Origin: Streptomyces sp. NBC_01237
Lineage (GTDB): Bacteria; Actinomycetota; Actinomycetes; Streptomycetales; Streptomycetaceae
Length of the DNA: 64,000 bases
Assembly: GCF_035917275.1 (NCBI RefSeq)
Contig: NZ_CP108508.1
Location: forward strand, 868,001 to 932,000
Direction of reading: 5' to 3'
Part shown: positions 1-7,938 of the stretch, piece after piece
Layout of the letters: every line of letters starts with the position of its first letter
How positions within the stretch are numbered: the stretch's first letter is position 1
The notes under the pieces: model-generated
Told to the model about the DNA's origin: nothing
What the model saw: only the letters and a program-made list of their open reading frames with translations
Databases searched by the model: none
Translations under genes and position numbers: made by a program

Positions 1-1
1 C

Positions 2-223
2 GCGCTGGGAACAGAGCTACTCCGGCAGGCCGAGGACGAGGCTCGTGCCCGTGGCTGCCGCACGGCCGTGCTCTACACGATCACCTTCCAGGCCCCCGGC
101 TTCTACCAGAACCACGGGTGGAAGCGGCTCGGAGAGGTGCCCTGCGATCCGCCGGGCACCAGCCGCGTCTTCATGACCAAGGAACTCACGGCACCGACCG
201 GTGAACCAACCCGGTTCCGGTAA
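2..223 (+). CDS. GNAT-family N-acetyltransferase, C-terminal part only
   Basis: The frame is open from the left edge and ends at TAA 221-223, giving 73 visible residues. The stretch with FYQNHGWKRLGE followed by a short final beta strand (FMTKEL) is typical of the last part of a GNAT acyl-CoA-dependent acetyltransferase fold. The substrate cannot be told from this portion, and the acetyl-CoA-binding loop lies outside the window. The start of the transposase-like frame at 201 overlaps its last codons, so the insertion-like sequence abuts this gene closely and may have altered its original 3' end. Confidence 0.6.
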   Translation, partial: ALGTELLRQAEDEARARGCRTAVLYTITFQAPGFYQNHGWKRLGEVPCDPPGTSRVFMTKELTAPTGEPTRFR

Positions 224-1335
224 GGTCGCCGTGCTCGTTGCACCATCATCTGATCCGTCCGCTCCGCACCTGCCACAGGCCGCGTCTGGAGCGTCACGGC
301 CCGAGGCGGTGGTGCCGTCCGGTCTGCTCGACGCACTGGCCCAGGTGCCAGATCCGAGGAATCCACGTGGGGTGCGGTTCCGGCCGGCAACGCTGCTCGC
401 GGTCGGCGTATGTGCACTCCCCAGCGCCGGACACAACTCCCTGACCGCCATGGCCGAGTGGGTACGCCGCTGCGACCAGGATGTCCTGGCCCGGACCGGT
501 TACACCGGACTCCAGGCCCGCCCGATATCCGCAGCAACCCCGGACGGGACCGTAGAGCGCGAACAGCGCCGCGCCCACCGCACCGCCCAGCACGGGACGG
601 ACCCGCCGCGACCACGTCGTACGGCCTTCGCCGTGGACGGCAAATGCCTGCGCGGAGCCGTCCGTGCGGACGGCAGCCGCGTCTTCGTCCTGTCCGCAGT
701 GCGCCACCACGATGCGTTGACCGCCGCTCCACGCGAGATCGGTGCGAAGACGAACGAGATACCCGAGTTCGCTCCGCTGCTGGACACCCTCGATGATCAG
801 GACCTGACCGACTCCGTCGTCACCGTCGACGCCCTGCACGCCCAGACGAGCCACACTCGCTACCTCGTCCAGGACCGACAGGCCCACTGCCTGCTGTCGG
901 TGAAGAACAACCAGCCCGCCCTGGTACGCCAGTTGACCAAACTGCCCTGGAAGCAGGTACCCGGTCCTCGACCAGTCCCGCGACCGCGGGCACGGCCGGG
1001 AGGAGGTCCGCGAGGCGAAGGTGGTGAGTGTGGACGGACTGTTGTTCCCCCATGCCCGCCAGGTTGTTCGCATCCACCGCGAACGCCGCCGAATCGGCAC
1101 ATCGAAGTGGCAGACCGAGACTGTCTACGCCGTCACCGGTCTCGCGACCCATCAGGCGTCTCCCGCAGAGATCGCGCATGGGCGCGCGGCCACTGGATCA
1201 TCGAGAACACCGTCCACTGGACGAAAGACGTGACCTTCGCCGAAGATGCCGGTCAGATCCGCCGGCGTCGCACCCCCGCCGTCATGAGCGCCCTGCGCGA
1301 TCTTGCCCGCGCCACCCTCCTCCCGGGGCCCGGGA
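201..1335 (+). pseudogene. ISAs1-family transposase, frameshifted
   Basis: Blocks typical of ISAs1/H-repeat transposases appear in order: LLDALAQVPDPRNPRG near the start, AFAVDGKCLRGA with a putative catalytic Asp around 620-660, VTVDALHAQ around 823-849, SVKNNQPAL around 898-925, and RGHWIIENTVHWTKD around 1182-1230. The blocks are not in one frame. The piece from about 958 to 1175 (PVLDQSRDRGHGREEV, then VVSVDGLLFPHARQ) reads one frame away, and the frame returns at GHWIIEN. This implies indels near 955-960 and 1173-1180. The C-terminal end fades after ALRDLA. No terminal inverted repeats or target-site duplication were recognised. The element is almost certainly inactive. Confidence 0.75.
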
Positions 1336-1636
1336 CGCCGGCTCGCACCCGGAGCTCCCAGCGCTCCGCCGGTCGTCCCGATCCGGCGTGCTCCGGCATC
1401 GACGTCAGCCGGGCCCGGCACGAGGAGTGCGGCGCCGTGTTCGTGAGCAGGGGCGCACGCCCGATCCTGATACGCATCCGGCAGGCGCCGCCTGCTGCCT
1501 CACGGGCCGTGACCCTGGACGGGGGGGGCGGGCGACCGCCGCGCACCGCCAGAATTCTCCGGACACGGTCCATGCAATCCGTGAGCGGGGGTAGGCGAAC
1601 CCTTGTCAAGGTACCAACTCGACGGGGTGAGTGTGC

Positions 1637-2059
1637 ATGAGTACCGAAGAGCATATTCCGATGACGCGTTCACCCATGGGAGAGACGCGTACCGAGTTCG
1701 TCTGCCGGCCTCAACGGGCCGCCGAAGCGCGCGAGGCGGTCGCCTCGTTCCTGCTGCGGCTGAGTCCCGCACCGGCCGCGCACACGCTCCAGAATCTCCT
1801 GCTGCTCGTGTCGGAGCTGGTCACCAACGCGCTCCGGCACGCCGGAGGTGTCACCGCGTTGTGGCTGAAGGTGGACCGTAGCGGCGTCCACATCAGCGTC
1901 ACCGATCCGAGCTCCGTCCATCCCCAGCCCCGGACACCCGACCTGACGGGGCGGACCGGCGGCTTCGGATGGCTGATGGTGCGGCGGCTGGCCCCCGGGG
2001 TCAGCGTGCGCGACCGGTCCGGTGGCGGCAAGGTCATCACGGCCAGCGTTCCGCACTGA
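1637..2059 (+). CDS. RsbW/SpoIIAB-like ATP-binding protein (HATPase_c_2)
   Basis: This 140-residue protein is a stand-alone GHKL ATPase domain of the serine-kinase or anti-sigma type. The N-box reads VSELVTNALRHAG (about residues 58-70, with Glu60 and Asn64 the expected Mg-ATP ligands), and a G1/G2-like stretch follows (TGGFGWLMVRRL). Such proteins in streptomycetes act in partner-switching networks as kinases or anti-sigma factors; the partner here is unknown. ATG 1637 is preferred over GTG 1631 because the purine-rich CGGGGTGAG lies at a suitable distance. The gene may belong functionally with the SpoIIE phosphatase and the second such ATPase a few kb away. Its stop codon lies inside a short direct repeat that is duplicated just downstream. 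Confidence 0.75.
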   Translation: MSTEEHIPMTRSPMGETRTEFVCRPQRAAEAREAVASFLLRLSPAPAAHTLQNLLLLVSELVTNALRHAGGVTALWLKVDRSGVHISVTDPSSVHPQPRTPDLTGRTGGFGWLMVRRLAPGVSVRDRSGGGKVITASVPH

Positions 2060-2140
2060 CCACCGGGGGGACGACGGCGGACACTGACCACCGGGGGACG
2101 ACGGCGGACACCGATGACCGCCCGCCGATGACCGCCCGCC
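2055..2140. repeat. Two adjacent short tandem repeats at the 3' end of the RsbW-like gene
   Basis: A unit of 27-28 bp beginning ACTGACCACCGGGGG occurs at 2055-2082 and again at 2083-2109, differing by one G in a G-run. The first copy contains the TGA stop of the upstream gene. Directly after it the 14-mer GATGACCGCCCGCC is repeated at 2113-2126 and 2127-2140. The pattern fits replication slippage in noncoding DNA. Confidence 0.8.
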
Positions 2141-2446
2141 GATGTCCGCGACGCCGCAGAGTTCCCCGGCGCCGGTGGCCGGGTCCGTGGCGGACGCCCC
2201 GGCGGGAGCGTACGACGACCGGAAGCGTACGACGACCGTGGCAGGGCCCACCGCCGACGCCGACCGGGAGGATGCCGGGCCCCGACCGCTACGGAGTGCT
2301 CACATCGGGCCGCGGGGCGACCGGCGCGCCGCACCGATCGTGAAACTCGGGTGCGGCGCACGGGCAGGCAGGGGCGGCCCGACGGCGACGGCGGCGGTTG
2401 GGGGGCTGCGGGTGATCCACGGTACGCACCTTCCGGCCGGGGCGGG
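2060..2446. other. Intergenic region without a recognisable gene
   Basis: This gap between the RsbW-like gene and the convergent DUF1232 gene holds the tandem repeats at 2055-2140 and a further 15-mer, AGCGTACGACGACCG, at 2207-2221 and 2224-2238. The frames that cross it have arginine- and proline-rich translations with no family resemblance, so no gene is called. Confidence 0.6.
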
Positions 2447-2773
2447 TCACGTACCGTCAGTCGTTCCCGGCCGCCGAAAGGTCGCCGCCCGCCGGCGGGT
2501 CCCTCCCGCCCCGACTGCGGCCGCGGCGTGGAGCGAGCGCAGGGCCAGCATCAGGAACCCGATGTCGTCCAGGTAGACGGGGTCCGGCAGCAGGTCCACC
2601 GGGGACACGGTGTAGATCACCGCAGCCCACACCAGTGCCTTGTCACGCAGCGGGATTCCCGCGTCCAGCAGGAGCTTTCTGGCCTTGATCACGCGGACGA
2701 GGAGAATCGCCGCCACGCCCAGGGTGAGCAGCGCGGCGGCCGCGCCGATGAGAAGCCAAGCGGTGGTGTCCAT
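2447..2773 (-). CDS. DUF1232 (YkvA-like) small membrane protein
   Basis: The 108-residue product starts MDTTAWLLIGAAAALLTLG, giving one N-terminal transmembrane helix (about residues 5-27). A DUF1232 segment follows, with the family hallmark of a hydrophobic stretch then SPVDLLPDPVYLDDIG (about residues 57-72). The biochemical role of DUF1232 proteins is not established. The C-terminal tail (after about residue 88) is low-complexity and poorly conserved in type. It is transcribed towards the RsbW-like gene and lies downstream of the WhiB gene on the same strand, about 70 bp away, so co-transcription is possible. Confidence 0.75.
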   Translation of the reverse strand: MDTTAWLLIGAAAALLTLGVAAILLVRVIKARKLLLDAGIPLRDKALVWAAVIYTVSPVDLLPDPVYLDDIGFLMLALRSLHAAAAVGAGGTRRRAATFRRPGTTDGT

Positions 2774-2841
2774 GACTCATCGTGCACCGGAACGGTGTGG
2801 AAGGCGGGGCCGCGGGTGGTGCGGCATCGGCGCGGCGGCGG

Positions 2842-3096
2842 TCAGCGGGTCTCCTTGACGCGCCTGCGGGTGCGGCGCTTCAGGGCGCGCCGCTCGTCCT
2901 CGCCCATGCCGCCCCAGACGCCGGAGTCCTGTCCGTTCTCCAGGGCCCACCGCAGGCACTGCTCCCGCACGGGGCAGGTCGCGCAGACCGCCTTGGCGTC
3001 CTCGGTCTGGACGAGTGCCGGGCCTGTGCTCCCGATGGGGAAGAACAGGTCGGGGTCCACCTCGCGGCAGGCCGCGCGCATGCGCCAGTTCTCCAT
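2842..3096 (-). CDS. WhiB-like iron-sulfur transcription factor (WhiB1/WblE type)
   Basis: The 84-residue protein has the four [4Fe-4S] cysteines of the Wbl family at about Cys10, Cys38, Cys41 and Cys47 (pattern C...CxxCxxxxxC), followed by the GVWGG turn at 59-63 and a basic C-terminus (RRALKRRTRRR) for DNA contact. Length and the sequence DLFFPIGSTGPA are closest to the short WblE/WhiB1 class that works with the primary sigma factor. ATG 3096 is chosen because GGGAG sits 8 bases upstream. A longer frame from 3159 would add an unconserved leader. Regulon and exact orthology cannot be fixed from this sequence alone. Confidence 0.9.
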   Translation of the reverse strand: MENWRMRAACREVDPDLFFPIGSTGPALVQTEDAKAVCATCPVREQCLRWALENGQDSGVWGGMGEDERRALKRRTRRRVKETR

Positions 3097-3261
3097 GTGA
3101 CTCACTCCCGATGTTCGGGGTCGGTTGGTTCGGTCCGTACCGGTGCGCCTGACCGCCAACCGGCACCTGAAACCACGAAAGGCGCGGCAGTACGCATCGG
3201 GGGCGGAACCGGGCCGGTCCCGGCGGTCGGTCGGGCCGCTCGGAGCCGGCGCCCGGGAGTC

Positions 3262-3344
3262 GCGGCTCCGGGGCCGGGTCAGTACCGGGGGCAGGCCCGG
3301 GGGGGGGGCCGGTGCGGCTCCGGGGCCGGGTCAGTGCCGGGGGC
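3262..3344. repeat. 31-bp direct repeat containing the phosphatase stop codon, with a G10 run
   Basis: The 31-mer starting GCGGCTCCGGGGCCGGGTCA occurs at 3262-3292 and 3314-3344 with one mismatch, at a period of 52 bp. The right copy includes the stop codon of the SpoIIE phosphatase gene (3331-3333), so the left copy duplicates that gene's last codons. A run of ten G residues (3299-3308) lies between the copies and may be prone to slippage or sequencing error. Confidence 0.8.
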
Positions 3345-4467
3345 GGTGCAGGGCGAGAAGTGCCTGGTCGTCCTGGGCCCTGCCACCGGTGTGGCGTCCC
3401 ACGTCCTCGATCAGGATGTGGAGGATCTGCGCCGGAGTGGCCGCGTCGCCGACGAGCGCACGGTTCCGGAGCAGCTCCGGCAGGCGCACGACGGGGTCGT
3501 AGAACATTCCGTCGGCATCGCGGGCCTCGGTGATGCCGTCCGTGAAACACACCAGCGTCGCGCCGGGCGGAAAGGGAAAGGTGTCGACGGGGGACGTCCA
3601 GGCTCCCAGCGCGCTCATCCCCAGCGGAGGCGCCTCCTCCGACGGTTCGAGCGCGGTGGCGGCCCCCTGTTCGTCCAGCAGCAGGGGCGGCGGGTGGCCG
3701 CGGTTGACGATGCGTACGGCGGTGAGGTCCGCGGCGAACTCCGCGATCAGGGCGGTGGTGAACCCTTCCTCCTGCTCCTGGCCGCCCCGCCGCCCGCCCT
3801 CGCGCAGGAGCGCCCGCTCCAGTGAGAACACCAGACCGGGCAGGTCCTCGGCCTGGTCCGCGGCATACCGGAAGGCCCCCAGGTCCGCGGAGACCGCGCT
3901 CACCGCACCGAGCCCCTTGCCCCGTACGTCCCCGACCATCACACGGGTGCCGAACGGTGTGTCCTGTACGACGTAGAGGTCGCCGCCGATCATGGCCTCG
4001 TCCTCGGCGGGCACGTAGAGCGCCGCGATCCGCAGCTCGCCCAGGCGCGACGGGGGCCTGGGCAGCACGGCGCGCTGGGCCACCGCGGCGACCTGGCGGG
4101 CGCGCCGGGTCGTGGCGTGCTGGCCCTCCAGCGTGCGGTTGATGAAGACGGCGAGGACGGTTACGGCCAGCAGGGTGATCTGGTTGGCCACACCCCGTTC
4201 CCAGCCGAAAGTGCCGTCCACCTGGGCGAGCACCGCATGGACGGCCATGGAGACGAGGCCGATCGCGATGATGCCCCGAAGCCCCAGCAGCGGTGCGGCG
4301 GCGACGGGCGCCACCGTGAGCAGCGGCGCGGAGGTCACATCGGTCGGGGTCACCAGGTCGAACACGACGGCCAGGACGATGACCCCGACGGGGATCCACT
4401 GGGCTCTGCGCGGCTGCACCACTCCCCCACACTGTCCGGCACCGGCGCCCGCCGCCATCCCGGTCAC
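3331..4467 (-). CDS. Membrane-anchored SpoIIE/RsbU-type PP2C serine phosphatase
   Basis: The 378-residue protein begins with hydrophobic segments (about residues 24-115, three to four helices with IPVGVIVLAVVF and ITLLAVTVLAVFI). It ends with a SpoIIE/PP2C catalytic domain (about 145-375). Metal-binding motifs are visible: MIGGDLYVV and MVGDVRGKG each supply an Asp, and CFTDGITEARD and GRAQDDQALLAL complete the site. The family dephosphorylates anti-anti-sigma (STAS) proteins. Its likely partners are the RsbW-like ATPases encoded at 1637 and 5414. A GGGGGAG followed by GTG codons near 4422 is an alternative start. It lies 19 bp downstream of the XRE regulator gene on the same strand, suggesting an operon. 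Confidence 0.82.
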   Translation of the reverse strand: MTGMAAGAGAGQCGGVVQPRRAQWIPVGVIVLAVVFDLVTPTDVTSAPLLTVAPVAAAPLLGLRGIIAIGLVSMAVHAVLAQVDGTFGWERGVANQITLLAVTVLAVFINRTLEGQHATTRRARQVAAVAQRAVLPRPPSRLGELRIAALYVPAEDEAMIGGDLYVVQDTPFGTRVMVGDVRGKGLGAVSAVSADLGAFRYAADQAEDLPGLVFSLERALLREGGRRGGQEQEEGFTTALIAEFAADLTAVRIVNRGHPPPLLLDEQGAATALEPSEEAPPLGMSALGAWTSPVDTFPFPPGATLVCFTDGITEARDADGMFYDPVVRLPELLRNRALVGDAATPAQILHILIEDVGRHTGGRAQDDQALLALHRPRH

Positions 4468-4486
4468 CGCCGGTGCGCGGCCCCGC

Positions 4487-5323
4487 TCACCAGCCGGGCA
4501 GCGGCGTGCCGGGGTGCGGTGCGGCCGCGCACGCCGCGTCGAGCCGGATGCGGTGGCCCATCACGGTGTCCGGGTCGTCGATGATGTCCACCCGGACGCC
4601 CGGGGTCTCCAGGATGGCCTGGTCACCGATCTCCGGTGCGGGCACCCGCAGCAGGTGCAGCGGCGGTACGCCGGTCATGGCGTGCGGCGGATGGCCGAGC
4701 GGAACCACCTGCACGGTGAGGTGCTTCCGGTGCGCGGCGTCGGCCAGTGTCCCGCGCTGTTCGTCCATGACGTCGTGGCTGCCGACCAGCGTGTGCAGGG
4801 CGGCGGCGGGCAGCAGCGCCCACAGCGCGGCGCCTCGGTCGCGCAGGCGGCGCTGGCGCTCCCGCAGCAGCTCGACGCGCCTCTCCCGCTGGGCGGGGGT
4901 GTCTTCGGGGTACTGCGCCCGGTACAGCGCATCGGCGTACGCGGGGGTGCGCAGCAGTTCCGGCACGAGCGCGGGGTGCCAGGTCCGCACCAGGCCGGCC
5001 GAGGACTCCATGCCGATGACGTCCTGCTGCCAGCCTTCCATCGCGTCCCGCCACTGGTGCCACCAGCCGGGAAGGTTCGCGGCGCCGAGTCCGGCCATGA
5101 TCGGTTCGGCCACCGCGGCCGGGACCCGGTAGCAGTCGAGCAGTTCCCCGACCTGCCGGGCGTCCAGTCCGGTCTCGGCCCGTTCGATGCGCCGCACGGT
5201 GGCCGGGTGTGCGTCCAGCGCCTCGGCCGCGGCCTGCAGGCTGACGCCTGCCCGCTCCCGCAGCAGCCGGAGTCGTGCCGCCAGGACGCGGTGCTCCACG
5301 GTGGGGCCGGATCGGGGTCTCAT
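4487..5323 (-). CDS. XRE-family regulator with DUF5753 domain
   Basis: The 278-residue protein has an N-terminal helix-turn-helix of the Cro/CI type (about residues 12-65, with AGVSLQAAAEALDAHPATVRRIE). A C-terminal DUF5753 domain (about 95-270) carries the typical stretches WWHQWRDAM, EPALVPELLRTPAYA-like and LTVQVVPLG. Proteins of this type (WhiJ/AbaA-like in streptomycetes) usually sit beside a small RsbW-like ATPase or a DUF397 protein. Here the ATPase gene is divergent at 5414, no DUF397 gene is seen, and the phosphatase gene follows on the same strand. The inverted repeat at 5380-5399 in the divergent promoter region is the obvious operator candidate. Confidence 0.85.
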   Translation of the reverse strand: MRPRSGPTVEHRVLAARLRLLRERAGVSLQAAAEALDAHPATVRRIERAETGLDARQVGELLDCYRVPAAVAEPIMAGLGAANLPGWWHQWRDAMEGWQQDVIGMESSAGLVRTWHPALVPELLRTPAYADALYRAQYPEDTPAQRERRVELLRERQRRLRDRGAALWALLPAAALHTLVGSHDVMDEQRGTLADAAHRKHLTVQVVPLGHPPHAMTGVPPLHLLRVPAPEIGDQAILETPGVRVDIIDDPDTVMGHRIRLDAACAAAPHPGTPLPGW

Positions 5324-5379
5324 GCACGTGCCTTCCTCGGTGGGGCCTCAATAGGGAGCAATCCACACACTCTGTCGCT

Positions 5380-5399
5380 TGCAAAGTATGCGCTTTGCA
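5380..5399. promoter_or_regulatory. Operator-like inverted repeat between the XRE regulator and the ATPase gene
   Basis: A perfect 7-bp inverted repeat reads TGCAAAG, 6-bp spacer, CTTTGCA. It lies in the 90-bp divergent intergenic region, 57 bp from the XRE start and 15 bp from the ATPase start, in a locally less GC-rich stretch. Placement suggests autoregulation by the XRE protein and control of the ATPase gene; this is inferred from position only. Confidence 0.5.
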
Positions 5400-5413
5400 C
5401 CGAGAGTACATAC

Positions 5414-5929
5414 ATGTCGGAAATAGTCAGTTGCGCGAAACGCGCTCCCGATGCTGGCAGCACACGGGCACACAGCTGGTGGGTTCCCCGCATCGCCAAA
5501 GGCGTTCCGGAAGCCCGTCACCGTGTGCAGGAGGCGATGCGGGCGTGGGGCGAACCGGCGGACCGCGTCGAAGCCGCGGCCCTGATAGTGACCGAGCTGA
5601 TCACCAACGCCGTGCAGCACACCAGCACCCGACGGATCCGGTGCCGATTGCTCCGCTCCGCCGACGGGGTACGCATCTGCGTATGGAACCGCGGCCGGGC
5701 CGCCATTCCGTCCCCGGCCCCACCCGGAGACCGGGCGGGGCCCGAGCCCGGCGCCGCGGAGACGCCGGACGGTTCCGGCTGCCCCGACGGACCCGGCGGT
5801 TCCGCTGTCCGGGACGCGGACATGTCACTGCCGGAGGACGGCAGGGGCCTGCTGCTCGTGGACGCGCTGGCGGCACGGTGGGGGACGCGCGTCGCCCTGG
5901 CGGGCCGGCTGGTCTGGGCCGACATCTGA
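5414..5929 (+). CDS. RsbW-like ATP-binding protein (HATPase_c_2) paired with the XRE regulator
   Basis: The 171-residue protein starts at ATG 5414 (MSEIVSCAKR). It carries a GHKL N-box, LIVTELITNAVQHTS (about residues 58-72), and a degenerate lid with DGRGLLLVDALAARWG near the C-terminus. A proline- and glycine-rich insert of about 40 residues separates the two, longer than in the protein at 1637. It lacks the DHp and transmembrane parts of a sensor kinase, so an anti-sigma or serine-kinase-like role is expected. It is divergent from the XRE gene at 5323, an arrangement repeated many times in streptomycete genomes. Confidence 0.75.
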   Translation: MSEIVSCAKRAPDAGSTRAHSWWVPRIAKGVPEARHRVQEAMRAWGEPADRVEAAALIVTELITNAVQHTSTRRIRCRLLRSADGVRICVWNRGRAAIPSPAPPGDRAGPEPGAAETPDGSGCPDGPGGSAVRDADMSLPEDGRGLLLVDALAARWGTRVALAGRLVWADI

Positions 5930-6116
5930 TCCGAGCGCCGGCACCGGGCCGGGCGTGGCCATCACGCCGCCGGACGGCGCCACGGACCACCGGGCACCGC
6001 CCCCGGGCCCCTGGTACCGCCGCGGAGCCCCCTGTACCGCTTCAGGGCTCGGCGCCCCCTGCCCGCACGGCCGAGCACCACGTCCGGGCCGAGCGCCCCC
6101 GCCGCCCAGTACCGCG

Positions 6117-6824
6117 TCAGACCGAGGCGGCCCGGCACTCAGGGTGGCCCCAGCCGTTCGGGTTCTTCGCGATCATGTCCTTGGCCGCGTACGGCTTTCC
6201 GCAGTGGCACCGGCCCGCGAATCTGGCCCGGATCGTGCTGCTGGTGGAGCGCCCCGAGCGCGAGGCACCTGCCGCCTTGCCGGCCGTCCCGTCCGTACCC
6301 TCCGACCGGCCGGCCTTGGTGGACCGGGCAGGAGCGGGCGTCGGCAGTTCCGTGGAACCGTGTGCCGTGCCCGCCGCCCGCTGCGTGACCGCCGCCTCGC
6401 TGGCTGCCTGATCGGCCAGCGCGTTCAGCGGGTCCCCGTTCACCTGGTGGGCGGGCACATAGCGAAAGGTCACGTTCCGGCCGCTCAGCCGGTCGTCGAT
6501 CCGTGTGACCAGCTCCCGGTTGGCCACCGGCTTGCCGCCCGAGGTCTTCCAGCCGTTGCGCTTCCAGCCCGGCAGCCACTTCGTCACCGCGTTCATCGCG
6601 TACTGCGAGTCCATCCGCACCTCGACGGGCACGGCGGGATCGGTGGATTCCAGCAGTTCCAGCAGAGCCGTCAGCTCCGCGACGTTATTGGTGGCGGTGC
6701 CCAGCGGGCCCGCCTCCCAGCGCTCCGGGCGCCCCTGCGCGTCGGCCACGACCCACGCCCAGGCGGCCGGCCCGGGATTACCCTTCGACGCCCCGTCACA
6801 CGCGGCGATGATGCACTCGTCCAT
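6117..6824 (-). CDS. rnhA: Ribonuclease HI with zinc-finger-like C-terminal extension
   Basis: The RNase H fold (about residues 1-145) has the four acidic catalytic residues in context: CDGASKGNPGP (Asp), NNVAELTAL (Glu), RMDSQYAM (Asp) and LNALADQAA (Asp). The fold cleaves RNA in RNA-DNA hybrids. After a low-complexity Ser/Thr/Gly linker there is a C-terminal module with CHCGKPYAAKDMIA and GHPEC, whose Cys and His spacing suggests a metal or nucleic-acid-binding knuckle. A methionine four codons upstream (6836) is an alternative start. It is convergent with the ATPase gene, leaving about 190 bp with no gene between them. Confidence 0.85.
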   Translation of the reverse strand: MDECIIAACDGASKGNPGPAAWAWVVADAQGRPERWEAGPLGTATNNVAELTALLELLESTDPAVPVEVRMDSQYAMNAVTKWLPGWKRNGWKTSGGKPVANRELVTRIDDRLSGRNVTFRYVPAHQVNGDPLNALADQAASEAAVTQRAAGTAHGSTELPTPAPARSTKAGRSEGTDGTAGKAAGASRSGRSTSSTIRARFAGRCHCGKPYAAKDMIAKNPNGWGHPECRAASV

Positions 6825-6897
6825 ACCTCCGATCATGCCAGCACCGCATGACCGGTCGGTTCCGTCGCTCCGGCGTACCGGTCGGCGTCACCCTCGC

Positions 6898-7527
6898 TCA
6901 CGGCGACGCCACGGCCACCGGGGGCCTTCGGCCGGCCCAGCCGAGCAGGACGACCGAGCACACCGCCGCGAACGCGCACCAGGTGGAGATGAACTCCAGC
7001 CGCCACAGCGCCGCACAGACGACGGCACCGACCGCGACCAGCACTCCGAGGAGCGACAGGCGCCGGTCGCCCGACAGGAGCAGGGAGCCGACGGTGGCCA
7101 GGAGATAGCCCGCGACGAGCAGCTGCGGATGCGGCAGGTTCAGTACGTACCCGAGGGTGTGCCCCCTGATCTCGGCCGTCACCGGGCGGGCGGAGAGGGA
7201 GTACCCGAGGAACGCGGCGGTGACCGCTCCGGCGGCGAGGGGCACCAGCAGCCGGGCGCGGGCACGGGGCGGAGCCGCGCAGAACACGCCGAGCGGCACC
7301 CACACGGCCAGCAGCGGAAGCGCGATGACCGCCCAGGCGACGGTGGCCGGGCCGGTGCCGCCGTCGGAGCGCCAGACCACCGACTCGATGATCTGGTGCG
7401 CCCCGAGCAGCAGGGGCAGTGCGGCCAGGGGAAGATCGCGGGCCCGGCGGGTGCGCGCGACGGCGGCCACGCCGATCGCGACGATGACGGTGCCCGCCGC
7501 CAGGTCGGCGGTCGCACTCCAGCACAT
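6898..7527 (-). CDS. DUF6629 family integral membrane protein
   Basis: The 209-residue product starts MCWSATADLAAGTVIV, the usual beginning of DUF6629 proteins. It contains about six or seven transmembrane helices with short loops, including LPLAALPLLLGAHQIIE and LLVAGYLLATVGSLLL. The start at 7527 is preferred because the upstream 37 codons read as arginine-rich noncoding sequence. The function of the family is unknown. It lies 73 bp upstream of RNase HI on the same strand. Confidence 0.7.
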   Translation of the reverse strand: MCWSATADLAAGTVIVAIGVAAVARTRRARDLPLAALPLLLGAHQIIESVVWRSDGGTGPATVAWAVIALPLLAVWVPLGVFCAAPPRARARLLVPLAAGAVTAAFLGYSLSARPVTAEIRGHTLGYVLNLPHPQLLVAGYLLATVGSLLLSGDRRLSLLGVLVAVGAVVCAALWRLEFISTWCAFAAVCSVVLLGWAGRRPPVAVASP

Positions 7528-7938
7528 GACGTCACCCCCGGGCCCGGACTCGCGCGCAACGGTCGCTTCCGGGGCAACGCTACGGCTCCGCGGTTGCGGA
7601 CGCCGCCCCAGGTGTCGTCCGCTCCACGTGACGTCCACCCCGCGCGGCGCCCGCCCCGCACCTCACCCGCTCCACCCGGCGCCCGTCGCCCCGGCAGCCA
7701 CCGGGCATCCCAGCGCATCGGCGATCGTGTACCCCCGCCCCGGCCGGCCGTCGAGCCCGACACCCAACTCTCGTACGCACATACGGCGTTCTCTCTTCGC
7801 GCGCCCATAAGGTACGGGAGTCCCCGCCCGCACGCGCCCGCTTGACCTCAAGCTTGCCTGAGGTCCTAGCGTGCTGTGTACCGGAGGCCGCACGGCCGAC
7901 GGGATCCGCACGTCGGCCATCAGATTCCGGAGCATCCC
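7528..7938. other. Intergenic region upstream of the ABC exporter
   Basis: This 411-bp gap separates the divergent DUF6629 and ABC exporter genes. The only clear signal is the MerR/SoxR-type promoter at 7842-7872. The arginine- and proline-rich frames crossing the rest have no family resemblance. Confidence 0.6.
7842..7872 (+). promoter_or_regulatory. SoxR/MerR-type promoter with 19-bp spacer
   Basis: A -35 hexamer TTGACC (7842-7847) and a -10 hexamer TAGCGT (7867-7872) are 19 bp apart, the over-long spacing diagnostic of MerR-family activated promoters. The spacer carries the near-palindrome GACCTCAAG-CTTG-CCTGAGGTC (7844-7865, one mismatch), which closely matches SoxR boxes (CCTCAAG...CTTGAGG). 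It points towards the ABC exporter starting 67 bp downstream. No MerR-family regulator gene is present in this window, so the regulator must be encoded elsewhere. Confidence 0.75.

Noticed and set aside
1336..1640. Continuation of the transposase frame to 1640
   Set aside because: After ALRDLA the translation loses resemblance to ISAs1 proteins and becomes Arg/Pro/Ser-rich, so it is treated as noncoding.
4112..5413. Plus-strand open frame preceding the second RsbW-like ATPase
   Set aside because: The part before 5414 is antisense to the XRE regulator and the phosphatase and has no homology. Only the final 171 codons form a real protein.
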